A stretch of DNA of 37,840 nt from the NCBI GenBank assembly GCA_023428025.1, contig JAEYZN010000022.1, positions 1-37,840 on the forward strand, given 5' to 3'. Under the pieces are notes generated by a model. The model ran no database searches. It saw nothing but the letters and a program-made list of their open reading frames with translations, and was not told where the DNA came from. The translations under genes and the position numbers were made by a program. This DNA is from Bacillota bacterium (GTDB lineage Bacteria > Bacillota > Clostridia > Christensenellales > SZUA-584). This document shows, in pieces, positions 1 through 8,625 of this stretch; the stretch's first letter is position 1; each line of letters starts with the position of its first letter.

Positions 1-194
1 GAGCTCTTGGTGAATATCATCGCGAGTATTTTGCCCGCGAGAATGGGCGGACGCACGCCCTCCTTCAGCTGCTTTTTCAGCTTGAGCGCGAGAGACAGCA
101 CTTGCAATATCTCGTCAGGGGTGTAGTCGGACAGGCGCAGCAGATGCTTCTGTGAAAATTCCTTCTGCGGCTGGTAATTCATCAAATCTATCAT
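1..194 (-). CDS. argF: Ornithine carbamoyltransferase, N-terminal part (cut by window edge)
   Basis: Only the first 64 codons are in the window. The start is ATG at 194, with a strong AAGGAGG site about 8 bases upstream and 23 bp after the carB stop. The visible protein contains HLLRLSDYTPDEI, then a Leu/Lys-rich helix, then GKILAMIFTKSS, where the carbamoyl-phosphate loop (STRTR) should begin just past the edge. This matches the N-terminus of ornithine carbamoyltransferase, which joins ornithine and carbamoyl phosphate to make citrulline in the cytoplasm. Aspartate carbamoyltransferase has a related N-terminus, but the position at the end of an argCBD-carB operon favours ArgF. Confidence 0.82.
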   Translation of the reverse strand, partial: MIDLMNYQPQKEFSQKHLLRLSDYTPDEILQVLSLALKLKKQLKEGVRPPILAGKILAMIFTKS

Positions 195-217
195 GTTAGT
201 TGCCTCCTTAGCGAAAT

Positions 218-3200
218 TTAAGCTTTCAAGTATTTATGCAGCGGTATGTGGTGCACGTTTATTTCCTTTGCGATCATAACGGACAGCAGCGCTCCTAAGG
301 TATCCATCGATGTGATGCATGGCACGTTGAACTCCATTGATGTACGACGTAGGATAAAGCCGAGGCGATCCAGCAGCTTGCCGCGCGTGGGCGTGTTGAT
401 GACCATTGAGATCTCATGCTCCTTAATGGCACGCACCGCGTCGTCGTGAGGGATGAGCCGGCAGTCGATACCGCCCGCCGCGAACGTTGCGTGTGTGCCT
501 TCGGTAGCGGCAACGGCAAACCCCATACTAATCATCTGCCGCGCGAACGCCATCGACTCCTCCTTGTCGCGGTCGGTAATGGAGAAGAGTATCGGCTTAT
601 CCGGGCGCGGCGGGCGCATGCCAGAAGCGACGAATGCCTTCTTCAATGCCGCGAGGTATGTGGTATCCGTACCCATCACCTCACCGGTGGACTTCATCTC
701 CGGCCCGAGAAAGATATCGACGGTGGTCAATTTTGAGAACGAGAACACCGGCGCTTTGACCGTGATCAGTTTGCTCTCCCGATGCAGGCCAGGCTTCATT
801 CCTATGCCCCTCAGCGTCTCGCCCATCATGATTCGTGTGGCTGCGGCCACCATGGGCACGCCGGTGATCTTGGACAATACCGGCACGGTGCGACTGGCGC
901 GCGGGTTCACCTCCAGCACATACACTCGGTTCTCTTTATCAATCACAAACTGTATGTTGTATAAGCCCCGTATGCCAAGTTCCACGCCTATGCGCTGCGC
1001 GTAGTCCACGATGGTGCGCTTCACATGCACCGGCATGTTCTGGGGCGGATACACCGCGAAGCTGTCTCCCGAGTGGACACCCGCCCGCTCGATGTGCTCC
1101 ATCACGCCCACGATCATGGCGTCCTTCCCATCGCAGATGCCGTCGATCTCTGCCTCTTTTCCGAGTATGTACTTGTCGATGAGCACCGGGTGCTCCGGTG
1201 ATATCCTCGCCGCCATCGTCATGTATTCGGTCAGCTCCTGTGTGTTGTATACGATCTCCATCGCGCGGCCGCCCAGCACGTACGACGGGCGCACCAGCAC
1301 GGGGAAGCCGATGGATTCCGCGATCTTTGTCGCGCCCTCCAGCGAGAACGCCATAGCCCCGGCGGGCAACGGGATATCCAGCTTCTCCAGCACCTTGATG
1401 AAACGCTCGCGGTCCTCGGCGCGGTCGATGCCGTCCACCGAGGTGCCGAGGATGTTGACGCCGACCTTCGCGAGCGGCGCGGCGAGGTTGATCGCCGTCT
1501 GTCCGCCGAACTGCACGATCACGCCCTCCGGCTTTTCGCGCTGGATGACGTCCAGCACGCATTCACGCGTCAGCGGCTCGAAGTACAGCTTATCGGAGGT
1601 GTCAAAGTCGGTGGATACCGTCTCGGGGTTGGAGTTGATGATGATGGACTCGTAGCCGAGGTTTTTCAGCGCCAGTACCGAGTGCACCGAGCAGTAGTCG
1701 AACTCGATGCCCTGCCCAATGCGGATGGGACCGGAGCCCAGCACGACCACCTTTTTGCGCCCGCTGTCGCGGGACTCGTCCGTCGTGTCGTAGCAGGAGT
1801 AGTAATACGGCGTTTTGGCTTCGAACTCACCGGCGCAGGTGTCCACCATCTTGTAGGTGGGCAGGATGCCAAGCGCGGCGCGCAGCGCCTTGACGGCGGG
1901 TTCCTGCGTGCCCAACAGATTGGCGATGTAGCTGTCGCCAAAGCCATACCGCTTGCATTTTTTCAGCAGCTCCACCGGCAGTGTGTCGATGGTGTGGCTT
2001 TTCAGTTCCTTGGCGAGCGTCACGATATTTTTCAGCTTGCTGATGAAGAATTTGTCAATACGCGTGATTTCGAATATGTCGTCCACGGAATAACCGCGTT
2101 CCAGCGCCTCGGAGATGACGAATATGCGCTCATCATCCGGGTTTTTCAGCGACCGTCTGATCTCCTCGTCCGTCCATGCCGCGATGCTTTTCATGCCCAG
2201 CTGGTAATCCAGCTTGACGTCCAGACTGTCGATCGCCTTCAAAAGCGATTCCTCGAGGTTGCGGCCGATGGCCATCACCTCGCCGGTGGCCTTCATCTGC
2301 GTGCCCAGCGTCCTTGTGGCCGTGACGAACTTGTCGAACGGCCAGCGCGGTACCTTGGTCACCACGTAGTCCAGCGCCGGTTCAAAACAGGCGCATGTCT
2401 CGCCCGTGATGGGGTTGGTGATCTCGTCCAGCCCGTAGCCCACGGCGATCTTTGCGGCGGCGCGGGCGATGGGGTAACCCGTGGCCTTGCTTGCCAGCGC
2501 CGACGACCGGCTGACGCGCGGGTTTACCTCAATGACGACATAGTCGTAATTATCAGGATTCAGCGCGAACTGGATGTTGCAGCCGCCCTGTATCTTCAGC
2601 GCGCGGATGATCTTGATGGACGCGCTGCGCAGCATCTGGTATTCCTTATCCGACAGCGTCTGCGACGGCGCGACCACAATGCTGTCGCCCGTATGGATGC
2701 CCACCGGGTCGAAGTTCTCCATGTTGCATACCACGATGCAGTTGTCGCGGGCGTCGCGCATCACCTCGTACTCGATCTCCTTGTAGCCCGCCACGCTCTG
2801 CTCCAGCAGCACCTGGCCGATCATTGAGAAGGACAGGCCCTGCGCCGTGATGTTTTTGAGCTGCTCCATGTTCTGCGCGATGCCGCCGCCGGTGCCGCCC
2901 AGCGTGTAGGCGGGACGGATGATGACGGGGAAGCCCGCTTCATTCGCGAACGCCGCCGCTTCATCGATGGAGACGGCGATGACGCTGCGGGCGATTTTCT
3001 CGCCGATGCGCTCCATCGTCCCCTTGAACAGCTCGCGGTCTTCCGCCTGTTTGATGGAGGCGAGCGACGTGCCCAGCAGCTCGATACCGAGTTCATCCAG
3101 TATGCCGCTTTCGGCCAGCTCCACCGCCATGTTGAGGCCTGTCTGACCGCCCAGCGTGGCGATGATGCCCTGTGGTTTTTCGACGCGTAGTATCTTCGAT

Positions 3201-3421
3201 ATGGTTTCCAGCGTGATAGGCTCGATGTACACCCGGTCGGCCATCTCCGCATCCGTCATGATGGTAGCCGGGTTCGAGTTGATCAGCACCACCTCGTAAC
3301 CTTCCTCGCGGAGCGCCTTGCAGGCCTGCGTGCCCGAATAGTCGAACTCCGCCGCCTGCCCGATGACGATGGGCCCCGAACCGATCACCATGATTTTTTT
3401 CAGGTCTTCCCGTTTGGGCAT
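218..3421 (-). CDS. carB: Carbamoyl-phosphate synthase large subunit
   Basis: 1067 residues, the normal length for CarB. It makes carbamoyl phosphate from bicarbonate, ammonia (delivered by CarA) and two ATP. The protein shows the duplicated ATP-grasp layout. The first half opens with KKIMVIGSGPIVIGQAAEFD and the second with KKVVVLGSGPIRIGQGIEFD near residue 550. The C-terminal methylglyoxal-synthase-like regulatory domain (from about residue 930, KPILFSITDRDKEE) is present. I chose ATG at 3421 because GGAGGT lies 6 bases upstream; the frame stays open to 3562, but that extension is repeat DNA and has no counterpart in the family. The gene lies between argD and argF, so its product probably serves citrulline synthesis. 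The small subunit gene carA is not adjacent and must lie elsewhere. Confidence 0.96.
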   Translation of the reverse strand: MPKREDLKKIMVIGSGPIVIGQAAEFDYSGTQACKALREEGYEVVLINSNPATIMTDAEMADRVYIEPITLETISKILRVEKPQGIIATLGGQTGLNMAVELAESGILDELGIELLGTSLASIKQAEDRELFKGTMERIGEKIARSVIAVSIDEAAAFANEAGFPVIIRPAYTLGGTGGGIAQNMEQLKNITAQGLSFSMIGQVLLEQSVAGYKEIEYEVMRDARDNCIVVCNMENFDPVGIHTGDSIVVAPSQTLSDKEYQMLRSASIKIIRALKIQGGCNIQFALNPDNYDYVVIEVNPRVSRSSALASKATGYPIARAAAKIAVGYGLDEITNPITGETCACFEPALDYVVTKVPRWPFDKFVTATRTLGTQMKATGEVMAIGRNLEESLLKAIDSLDVKLDYQLGMKSIAAWTDEEIRRSLKNPDDERIFVISEALERGYSVDDIFEITRIDKFFISKLKNIVTLAKELKSHTIDTLPVELLKKCKRYGFGDSYIANLLGTQEPAVKALRAALGILPTYKMVDTCAGEFEAKTPYYYSCYDTTDESRDSGRKKVVVLGSGPIRIGQGIEFDYCSVHSVLALKNLGYESIIINSNPETVSTDFDTSDKLYFEPLTRECVLDVIQREKPEGVIVQFGGQTAINLAAPLAKVGVNILGTSVDGIDRAEDRERFIKVLEKLDIPLPAGAMAFSLEGATKIAESIGFPVLVRPSYVLGGRAMEIVYNTQELTEYMTMAARISPEHPVLIDKYILGKEAEIDGICDGKDAMIVGVMEHIERAGVHSGDSFAVYPPQNMPVHVKRTIVDYAQRIGVELGIRGLYNIQFVIDKENRVYVLEVNPRASRTVPVLSKITGVPMVAAATRIMMGETLRGIGMKPGLHRESKLITVKAPVFSFSKLTTVDIFLGPEMKSTGEVMGTDTTYLAALKKAFVASGMRPPRPDKPILFSITDRDKEESMAFARQMISMGFAVAATEGTHATFAAGGIDCRLIPHDDAVRAIKEHEISMVINTPTRGKLLDRLGFILRRTSMEFNVPCITSMDTLGALLSVMIAKEINVHHIPLHKYLKA

Positions 3422-3429
3422 CAGATACC

Positions 3430-3690
3430 TCCGGTTTGCTTGGGTGGTGCGGTGGACTGTTTTAAGGTCAAGACCTTGGAGGCTCCGCCTCCAAACCACC
3501 GCCAAAGGGACGTATCCCTTTGGAATCCCATCAGGAAAATGCCATTGACATGGCATTTTCACTCTTTTCTTTATTCCCTCGTTAATAGCTGCTTGGTAAG
3601 GACAATATTTTAGTTTATCTTTTGGTTCTTTTCATTAAGAAAAGAACCGGGGGTCCGGGGGCAGAGCCCCGGGGACCTTTTTTTAAACGA
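3430..3690. repeat. Hairpin-rich intergenic mosaic between argD and carB
   Basis: This 260 bp gap breaks an otherwise tightly packed operon and holds a series of inverted repeats: GGAGGC/GCCTCC (about 3478-3492), AAAGGGA/TCCCTTT (about 3504-3521), GAAAATGCCAT/ATGGCATTTTC (3536-3561), GGTTCTTTTC/GAAAAGAACC (about 3624-3648), and a G/C-rich imperfect hairpin around GAGCCCCGGGGACC (3650-3677). Similar short palindromic units between genes are common in Clostridia genomes, which suggests inserted small repeats rather than a gene. They could act as attenuators, mRNA-processing sites or stabilisers that set carB-argF expression apart from argCBD. No protein or known RNA family was recognised. Confidence 0.6.
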
Positions 3691-4881
3691 CTATCCTAAT
3701 AACTCTTTCAGATTTCCAACCAACGCGTCGATATGGGACGGCTGGATGACATACGGTGGGACGAGACGCAGCACGTTCCGGCCCGCTGTCGCCGTCACAA
3801 AGCCCGCATCCAGCAGTTTTTTCTTGATATCCAGCGCCGAGACGGAGCTGTCCAGCTCGATACCCAGCATCAAACCGCGCCCGCGCACATCGAGGATGGC
3901 GGGGGAGACTGCCTGCAGCGCATTCAGCTTACTCACGAAGTATTCGCCCATCCTGGTCACATGGGAGAGGATATCCGTATCCACCAGCTTGCAGGTGACG
4001 TAGTAGGCCGCCGCACAGGCCATCCGGTTGCCGCCGAACGTGGAGCCGTGGTCGCCCGGCGCGAACGCCCTGGCCGCTTCACCGCGTACCAGAAACGCGC
4101 CGACGGGAAACCCGTTGCCCAGCGCCTTCGCCAGCACCGCCACGTCGGGCTTGGCGCCCAGCGCGGGGGAGGCCAGCAACGCGCCTGTGTGCCCCATGCC
4201 CGTCTGTATCTCGTCCGCGATCATCAGAGCGCCATGCGCGTCGCAGACGCGGCGCACCGCCTGAAAGTACTTGGGCGTTACCGGGATGATGCCGCCTTCG
4301 CCGAGTATGGGCTCGATCAGCACCGCCGCGGTCTTATCGCTCACAGCGGCTTCCAGCGCCGCGATGTCGTTGACGGGTACATAGGTGAACGTCTCGATGA
4401 GCGGCTGGAATGCCTCATGGAACTTCTCCTGTCCCGTTGCGGCCAGCGTGGCCAGCGTGCGCCCATGGAAACTGTTCTGCATCGTCACGATCTCGCTGCG
4501 CGGGTTACCCTTGGCGAAGTGATGCTTCCGCGCCAGCTTGAGCGCGCCTTCCACCGCTTCCGCGCCGCTGTTGGACAGGAATACGTTGTCATAGCCGGTG
4601 GCGGCGCACAGCTTCTCAGCCAGCTTCGCCTGCGTTTCGTTGTAGAAGTAGTTGGACGTATGCATCAGGCTGTCTACGGTGTCCTTGAGCGTCTGCTTAA
4701 AGCCCTCGTCCGAGTAACCGAGACAGTTGACCGCAATGCCCGACAGAAAATCGATATAGCGTTTGCCGGTGCTGTCGATCAGATAGACGTCCTCGCCGCG
4801 CACAAAGCTGACCGGCAGGCGCTTGCCGAACACGGGGGAGAAGTATTGCTCATCCAGCTTGGCGATCTCTTCGATGTTCAT
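3691..4881 (-). CDS. argD: Acetylornithine aminotransferase
   Basis: A 396-residue class III PLP aminotransferase, the usual length. It converts N-acetylglutamate semialdehyde to N-acetylornithine using glutamate. Visible markers are the NSGAEAVEGALKLAR segment (from 104), SFHGRT (137-142), the cofactor aspartate in IADEIQTG (D223) and the PLP lysine in LAKALGNGFPVGAF (K252). Context within the arg operon separates it from ornithine-delta or 4-aminobutyrate aminotransferases. The ATG at 4881 is 3 bp downstream of the argB stop with a GAGGGA site inside the end of argB, so the two genes are probably translationally coupled. Confidence 0.93.
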   Translation of the reverse strand: MNIEEIAKLDEQYFSPVFGKRLPVSFVRGEDVYLIDSTGKRYIDFLSGIAVNCLGYSDEGFKQTLKDTVDSLMHTSNYFYNETQAKLAEKLCAATGYDNVFLSNSGAEAVEGALKLARKHHFAKGNPRSEIVTMQNSFHGRTLATLAATGQEKFHEAFQPLIETFTYVPVNDIAALEAAVSDKTAAVLIEPILGEGGIIPVTPKYFQAVRRVCDAHGALMIADEIQTGMGHTGALLASPALGAKPDVAVLAKALGNGFPVGAFLVRGEAARAFAPGDHGSTFGGNRMACAAAYYVTCKLVDTDILSHVTRMGEYFVSKLNALQAVSPAILDVRGRGLMLGIELDSSVSALDIKKKLLDAGFVTATAGRNVLRLVPPYVIQPSHIDALVGNLKELLG

Positions 4882-4884
4882 GAT

Positions 4885-5748
4885 CTATTCCCTCACCATC
4901 GTCCCGATGCCGGTGTCCGTGAAAATCTCGAGCAGTATCGGGTGCGGAATCGTGCCGTTCAGTATATGCGTGCGCTGCACGCCGCTGCGGATCGCCTTGA
5001 TGCAGCCCTCCACCTTGGGGAGCATGCCGCCGGATATCACGCCGTTGTTGATGTACTTGTAGATCTCGCCGATGGAAATCTCGTAGATCAGAGAATCCGG
5101 ATCGTCCGGCACGCTGCGGATGCCGTCGATGTCCGTCAGGAACATCAGCTTTTCGGCGGAGAGCGCCGCCGCGATGTCGCCCGCAACGGTATCCGCGTTG
5201 ATGTTATAGCTCTCGCCGTTCTCACCGACGCCGATAGGCGCGATGACCGGAATGTATTCGTCCTGCGCCAGCGTGTTCAGCAGCTTGGTGTTGATGCTGG
5301 TGATCTTGCCGACGCGGCCAAGGTCGAACCCATCCTCGGCGACCAGCTTTTCCGCCTGGATCAGCATCGCATCCTTGCCGCACAGGCCGATGGCCTTGGC
5401 GCCCGCGACACCCAGCTGCGCCACGATGTCCTTGTTGATCTTGCCGGACAGCACCATCTGCACGATCTCCATCGTGGCCGGGTCGGTCACGCGCAGGCCG
5501 TTGTGGAACTGCGGCTCGATCTCGTATTTTTTCAGCAGCTGGTTGATGTCCCCGCCGCCGCCGTGCACCACGATGGGATTGACGCCAACGTATTTCAGCA
5601 GCGTGATGTCCTGCATGATCTTCTTGGAAAGATCCTCGGAGAGCATGGCCGCGCCGCCGTATTTGATGACCACCGTCTTGCCGGACAGCCTCCGGATGTA
5701 CGGCAGGGCTTCGATCAATATATGAGCTTTTTCAAAGTATTTATCCAT
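4885..5748 (-). CDS. argB: Acetylglutamate kinase
   Basis: 287 residues, matching the family. It phosphorylates N-acetylglutamate, the second step of arginine synthesis. The N-terminus carries EALPYIRRL followed by TVVIKYGGAAM, the amino-acid-kinase nucleotide loop, then GGGGDINQLL (the HGGG substrate loop) and APIGVGENGE further on. I start at ATG 5748, one base after the argC stop, because homologous proteins begin close to the KAHILIEALPYIRR region. An ATG at 5790 inside argC would add 14 residues but has no ribosome site. The near-overlap with argC and argD points to one transcript. Presence of the N-terminal helix that carries the arginine site in feedback-inhibited hexameric enzymes could not be decided. 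Confidence 0.93.
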   Translation of the reverse strand: MDKYFEKAHILIEALPYIRRLSGKTVVIKYGGAAMLSEDLSKKIMQDITLLKYVGVNPIVVHGGGGDINQLLKKYEIEPQFHNGLRVTDPATMEIVQMVLSGKINKDIVAQLGVAGAKAIGLCGKDAMLIQAEKLVAEDGFDLGRVGKITSINTKLLNTLAQDEYIPVIAPIGVGENGESYNINADTVAGDIAAALSAEKLMFLTDIDGIRSVPDDPDSLIYEISIGEIYKYINNGVISGGMLPKVEGCIKAIRSGVQRTHILNGTIPHPILLEIFTDTGIGTMVRE

Positions 5749-5749
5749 C

Positions 5750-6781
5750 TTACAAGTACCATCCTGTCTTTTCCAGTCCCTCGCTCTCATCGAAGCCGCA
5801 GAGGATGTTCATGTTCTGTACCGCCTGGCCCGCCGCGCCCTTCACCAGATTATCGAGGCAGGAGACGATGATGAGCCGGTTTGTCCGCTTATCCAGCACA
5901 AAGCCGACCGCGCAGTTGTTGGAGCCGGCGATATGCTTGATCTCGGGAAGAACGCCGCCGGTGAACTGCACAAACGGTTCGTCTTTATACACCGCGTATG
6001 CAGCCGCGATGGCGGCCTCATCGACGCCCGCCCGGGGCGTCGCGTAGATCGTCGAGAGGATGCCGCGCTTGATGGGCAGCAGGTGGGGCGTGAACGACAC
6101 GACCACGTCCTGGCCTGCCGCGAGGCTCAGCTCCTGTTCGATCTCCGACGTGTGCCGGTGGGTGGCGACACCGTAGGCCTTGAGCGACTCATCCACCTCG
6201 CAGAAGCTGTTGGCCAGCTTCTCGCTGCGGCCCGCGCCCGTCACGCCCGACTTGGCGTCGATGATGATGCCATCCGGTTCAATGATACCGGCTTTCAGCA
6301 GCGGATACAGCGCCAATATGGAACAGGTTGTGTAGCAGCCCGGATTGCCCACGATGCGCGCCTTTTTGATGCGCTCGCGGTATAACTCCGGCATGCCGTA
6401 CACACTCTCCGCCAGCAGTTCCGGGGCGGAGTGTGCCTGCTTATACCATTGTTCATAAATTTTGGCGTCGTTATACCGGAAATCGCCGGACAAGTCGATC
6501 ACGCGAACGCCGTGGCTCAGCAGCTGCACTGCCGTCTCGGTGGAAGCGCCGTGCGGCAGACAGGTGAACACGATATCGCTGTCCGCGCAGATCGCGTCGA
6601 AATCCACTTTCTCCAACAGATAATCGTTCGAGTAAAAGCTTGGGTATAAGCGGCTTAAGCTCTGGCCCGCGTAGCTTTTGGATACCGCGTGCGTCACGGT
6701 CACTTTGCGGTGAGCGGTCAGCAGTCGCATCAGCTCTGCGCCGGCGTAACCTGTGGCGCCGATCACGCTTGTCTTGACCAC
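5750..6781 (-). CDS. argC: N-acetyl-gamma-glutamyl-phosphate reductase
   Basis: 343 residues with the GTG start at 6781, preceded by GGGGAGG at 8-base spacing; no ATG with a ribosome site fits. It reduces N-acetylglutamyl phosphate to the semialdehyde with NADPH. Visible features are the Rossmann motif SVIGATGYAGAEL at the N-terminus, the catalytic cysteine in IVGNPGCYTT (C149) and the HRHTSEIEQEL segment with its conserved histidine. It is the first gene of the arginine operon and lies directly behind the promoter and the two ARG boxes. argJ, which often sits between argC and argB in this phylum, is absent, so acetyl-ornithine must be processed by a gene elsewhere. Confidence 0.95.
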   Translation of the reverse strand: MVKTSVIGATGYAGAELMRLLTAHRKVTVTHAVSKSYAGQSLSRLYPSFYSNDYLLEKVDFDAICADSDIVFTCLPHGASTETAVQLLSHGVRVIDLSGDFRYNDAKIYEQWYKQAHSAPELLAESVYGMPELYRERIKKARIVGNPGCYTTCSILALYPLLKAGIIEPDGIIIDAKSGVTGAGRSEKLANSFCEVDESLKAYGVATHRHTSEIEQELSLAAGQDVVVSFTPHLLPIKRGILSTIYATPRAGVDEAAIAAAYAVYKDEPFVQFTGGVLPEIKHIAGSNNCAVGFVLDKRTNRLIIVSCLDNLVKGAAGQAVQNMNILCGFDESEGLEKTGWYL

Positions 6782-6804
6782 GAATATGGCCTCCCCTTTT
6801 AGAA

Positions 6805-6842
6805 TATTTATAATTATACATAAAAATGAATAATAATGCAAC
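6805..6842 (-). promoter_or_regulatory. arg operon promoter overlapped by two tandem ARG boxes
   Basis: On the minus strand a -35 TTGCAT (6841-6836) and a -10 TATAAT (6818-6813) are 17 bp apart, upstream of argC. Two ArgR/AhrC half-operators cover them. TGCATTATTATTCA (6840-6827) matches the core consensus TGNATWWWWATNCA at every position. TGTATAATTATAAA (6820-6807) has one mismatch. As 18-bp boxes they occupy 6825-6842 and 6805-6822, separated by 2 bp, which is the normal geometry for hexameric ArgR. One box covers the -35 and the other the -10, so arginine-bound ArgR should block RNA polymerase binding. Confidence 0.9.
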
Positions 6843-7018
6843 ATCTTTTTGGATTGAAATTTAAGATATTATATTATGTATTGTCCGGCTGTTTACGTAC
6901 AAAAAAGGAGACGATACGGCACATAATTATTAAAGCCGCGCTGTTTCATACCGATATATAATGTGTATAAGTATATGAAACCATAAGTATGGGGAAAAAC
7001 AGAATAATTCTCTGTCCG

Positions 7019-7099
7019 ATAATAGCAAAACTGCTGAAAAGCAGTGACGCAAAGCCAAGGGTCTAAGGTCGAAGACTATGACAGCCGGTTGCCGAAGAA
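7019..7099 (+). ncRNA. Cyclic-di-GMP class I (GEMM-I) riboswitch
   Basis: The core reads TAGCAAAACTGCTGAAAAGC, then AGTGACGCAAAGCCAAGG, GTCTAAGG and AGCCGGTTGCCGAAG. These match the GEMM-I pattern: GCAAA, a hairpin capped by a GAAA tetraloop (ACTGC/GCAGT), the invariant GACGCAAAGCC junction, the GGTCTAAGG strand and the tetraloop-receptor side GCCGGTTGCC. A possible -10 (TATAAT, 6957-6962) lies about 60 bases upstream, without a clear -35. Downstream, GGTTGCC (7087-7093) can pair with GGCAATC (7124-7130, one G-U), competing with a local TTGGC/GCCAA hairpin (7122-7135) that is followed by a short GCC/GGC stem and T6. This may be the expression platform. The controlled gene is the beta-helix protein at 7247. 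Confidence 0.9.
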
Positions 7100-7246
7100 G
7101 ATGTTTACAATGTCTTTCATTTTGGCAATCGCCAAGGAAAGGCATTTTTTAATGCCAATACCCAAAGCCGACACAACAACTGACCTGACTCCGAAAAGAC
7201 AAGAGCGCTTCATGCAATTAGATGAGGCCTCATCCGGAGAGAACAA

Positions 7247-8575
7247 ATGAACAAGAAGAAAATCAGGTATTTATACATAGCATTGGCTCTGTCGCTGGTG
7301 GTCAGCGCGGTCATGGTTGCGGTGGGTGTCACAAACTCCAGAACCGCCGAGGCGGCTGCGGGCCAGCCTTCCGCGTCACGGACGGCCGAAGCCAGCCAGA
7401 CGGCCAATCCGACGCCGGGCATGACTGCCGAGGCGACACAAACGCCGGTTCCGTTCGCTAAAGTGAATAGAATAGACGCCGTCGCCCTGGAAGATACTAC
7501 CGACCTGACGGAGGCGCCTTCGTCCACTGAATCCGCCGCTGCGGCGCCCACAGACGGTTCAGGGCTCAGCTACAGCGAAGATGCGTCGCTTCCTCAGCAG
7601 CCGGTGGTGGTCGTGGATATCGACGCAGGTACGGCCGATAACGACAGCACGACCTATACAATTGAGAATACCCGTTTTGGCATAGACAGCACCGGCAAGA
7701 ACGCGCGCGCCACGACGGACGGCATCAACGCCGCGCTGGAATGGGCCAAGGCGCAAGGATACAAGACGATCAAGTTCGCCACCGGAACGTATATGGTGCA
7801 GTGCAACTGGCGCGACCGCTGCATTGCCCCGACGGACGGCATCCTCGTTCCCTCCGGCCTCACGCTGGACCTGGGGAATTCCACCTTCATGATGGAGCCC
7901 AACAGCTATCCCGAATACACCATCTTCGGCATTGTGGACCAAAGTGACGTCACCATCAGGAACGGCACGCTCATCGGGGACCTCGATAACCATGTGTACG
8001 CGCCCAGCAGAAAATCCTCGTCTCATGAATACGGCTTTGGCATCTGCATATCAGCCAGCAACAATGTGCTGATACAGGGTGTCACCATCAAGAAGATGAC
8101 AGGCGACGGCATCATCATCGAAGGATCGTACTCCTTCCTGTCCGATGGCGGCAGCGTGTCTTCCCGCATACGCCTCCTCGACAACGAAATATCCGAATGC
8201 AGACGGCAGGGTATCAGCGTGATCGGCGCGCGAAACAGTGAGATCGCCCGAAACAAGATCTATGGGATCAAAGGAACGTCTCCCGAATACGGAATCGACG
8301 TGGAATCCGAACTCGACTACATTATCGACAAGCTCAAAATCCACGACAATGTGATCTATGACTGCGCCGGCGGAGCCATCAGCTGCAACAAAGGGACTGA
8401 CTACGAGGTGTATAACAATGTGTGCAGCGGAAACATTCTGGCCGTGTTCTCGTCGAATGTGAGGATATATAACAATACGATCAAAAACAGCTTTATTGAA
8501 GTGATGAAGGGCGCGAGCAACATCACCGTGGAAAACAATATTATGGAAGGGGACAGCTGGGTGCAGATCGATTGA
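7247..8575 (+). CDS. Secreted right-handed beta-helix (pectate-lyase-like) protein
   Basis: 442 residues with ATG at 7247 after GGAGAG. An N-terminal membrane segment or signal (residues 7-28, after NKKK) is followed by a linker of about 110 residues rich in Ser, Thr, Ala and Pro. From about residue 142 comes a pectate-lyase-like fold: FGIDSTGKNARATTDGIN, the TYMVQCNWRDR stretch, then repeated short rungs ending at SNITVENNIMEG. Proteins of this superfamily cleave, epimerise or bind acidic polysaccharides outside the cell; the exact reaction cannot be read from sequence. It lies behind a c-di-GMP riboswitch, converges on the exopolysaccharide operon, and has a close paralogue inside that operon (13573-14694). 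The linker suggests a surface-displayed, membrane-tethered or released protein that acts on the matrix polymer. Confidence 0.85.
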   Translation: MNKKKIRYLYIALALSLVVSAVMVAVGVTNSRTAEAAAGQPSASRTAEASQTANPTPGMTAEATQTPVPFAKVNRIDAVALEDTTDLTEAPSSTESAAAAPTDGSGLSYSEDASLPQQPVVVVDIDAGTADNDSTTYTIENTRFGIDSTGKNARATTDGINAALEWAKAQGYKTIKFATGTYMVQCNWRDRCIAPTDGILVPSGLTLDLGNSTFMMEPNSYPEYTIFGIVDQSDVTIRNGTLIGDLDNHVYAPSRKSSSHEYGFGICISASNNVLIQGVTIKKMTGDGIIIEGSYSFLSDGGSVSSRIRLLDNEISECRRQGISVIGARNSEIARNKIYGIKGTSPEYGIDVESELDYIIDKLKIHDNVIYDCAGGAISCNKGTDYEVYNNVCSGNILAVFSSNVRIYNNTIKNSFIEVMKGASNITVENNIMEGDSWVQID

Positions 8576-8589
8576 GCAACGAGCAGTTC

Positions 8590-8625
8590 AAAGGCCTCTC
8601 GCGAATAAAACGCGGGAGGCCTTTT
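8590..8625 (+). terminator. Intrinsic terminator after the beta-helix gene
   Basis: AAAGGCCTCTCGCG (8590-8603) pairs with CGCGGGAGGCCTTT (8611-8624) with one mismatch around a 7-base loop, and the run ends in TTTT. It lies 15 bp after the stop and before the convergent flippase gene, so it may also limit read-through from the exopolysaccharide operon on the other strand. Confidence 0.8.

Noticed and set aside
3733..5871. A 712-codon open frame on the plus strand across argD and argB
   Set aside because: It is antisense to two well-supported arginine genes. High GC third positions produce such mirror frames, and the translation matches no protein pattern.
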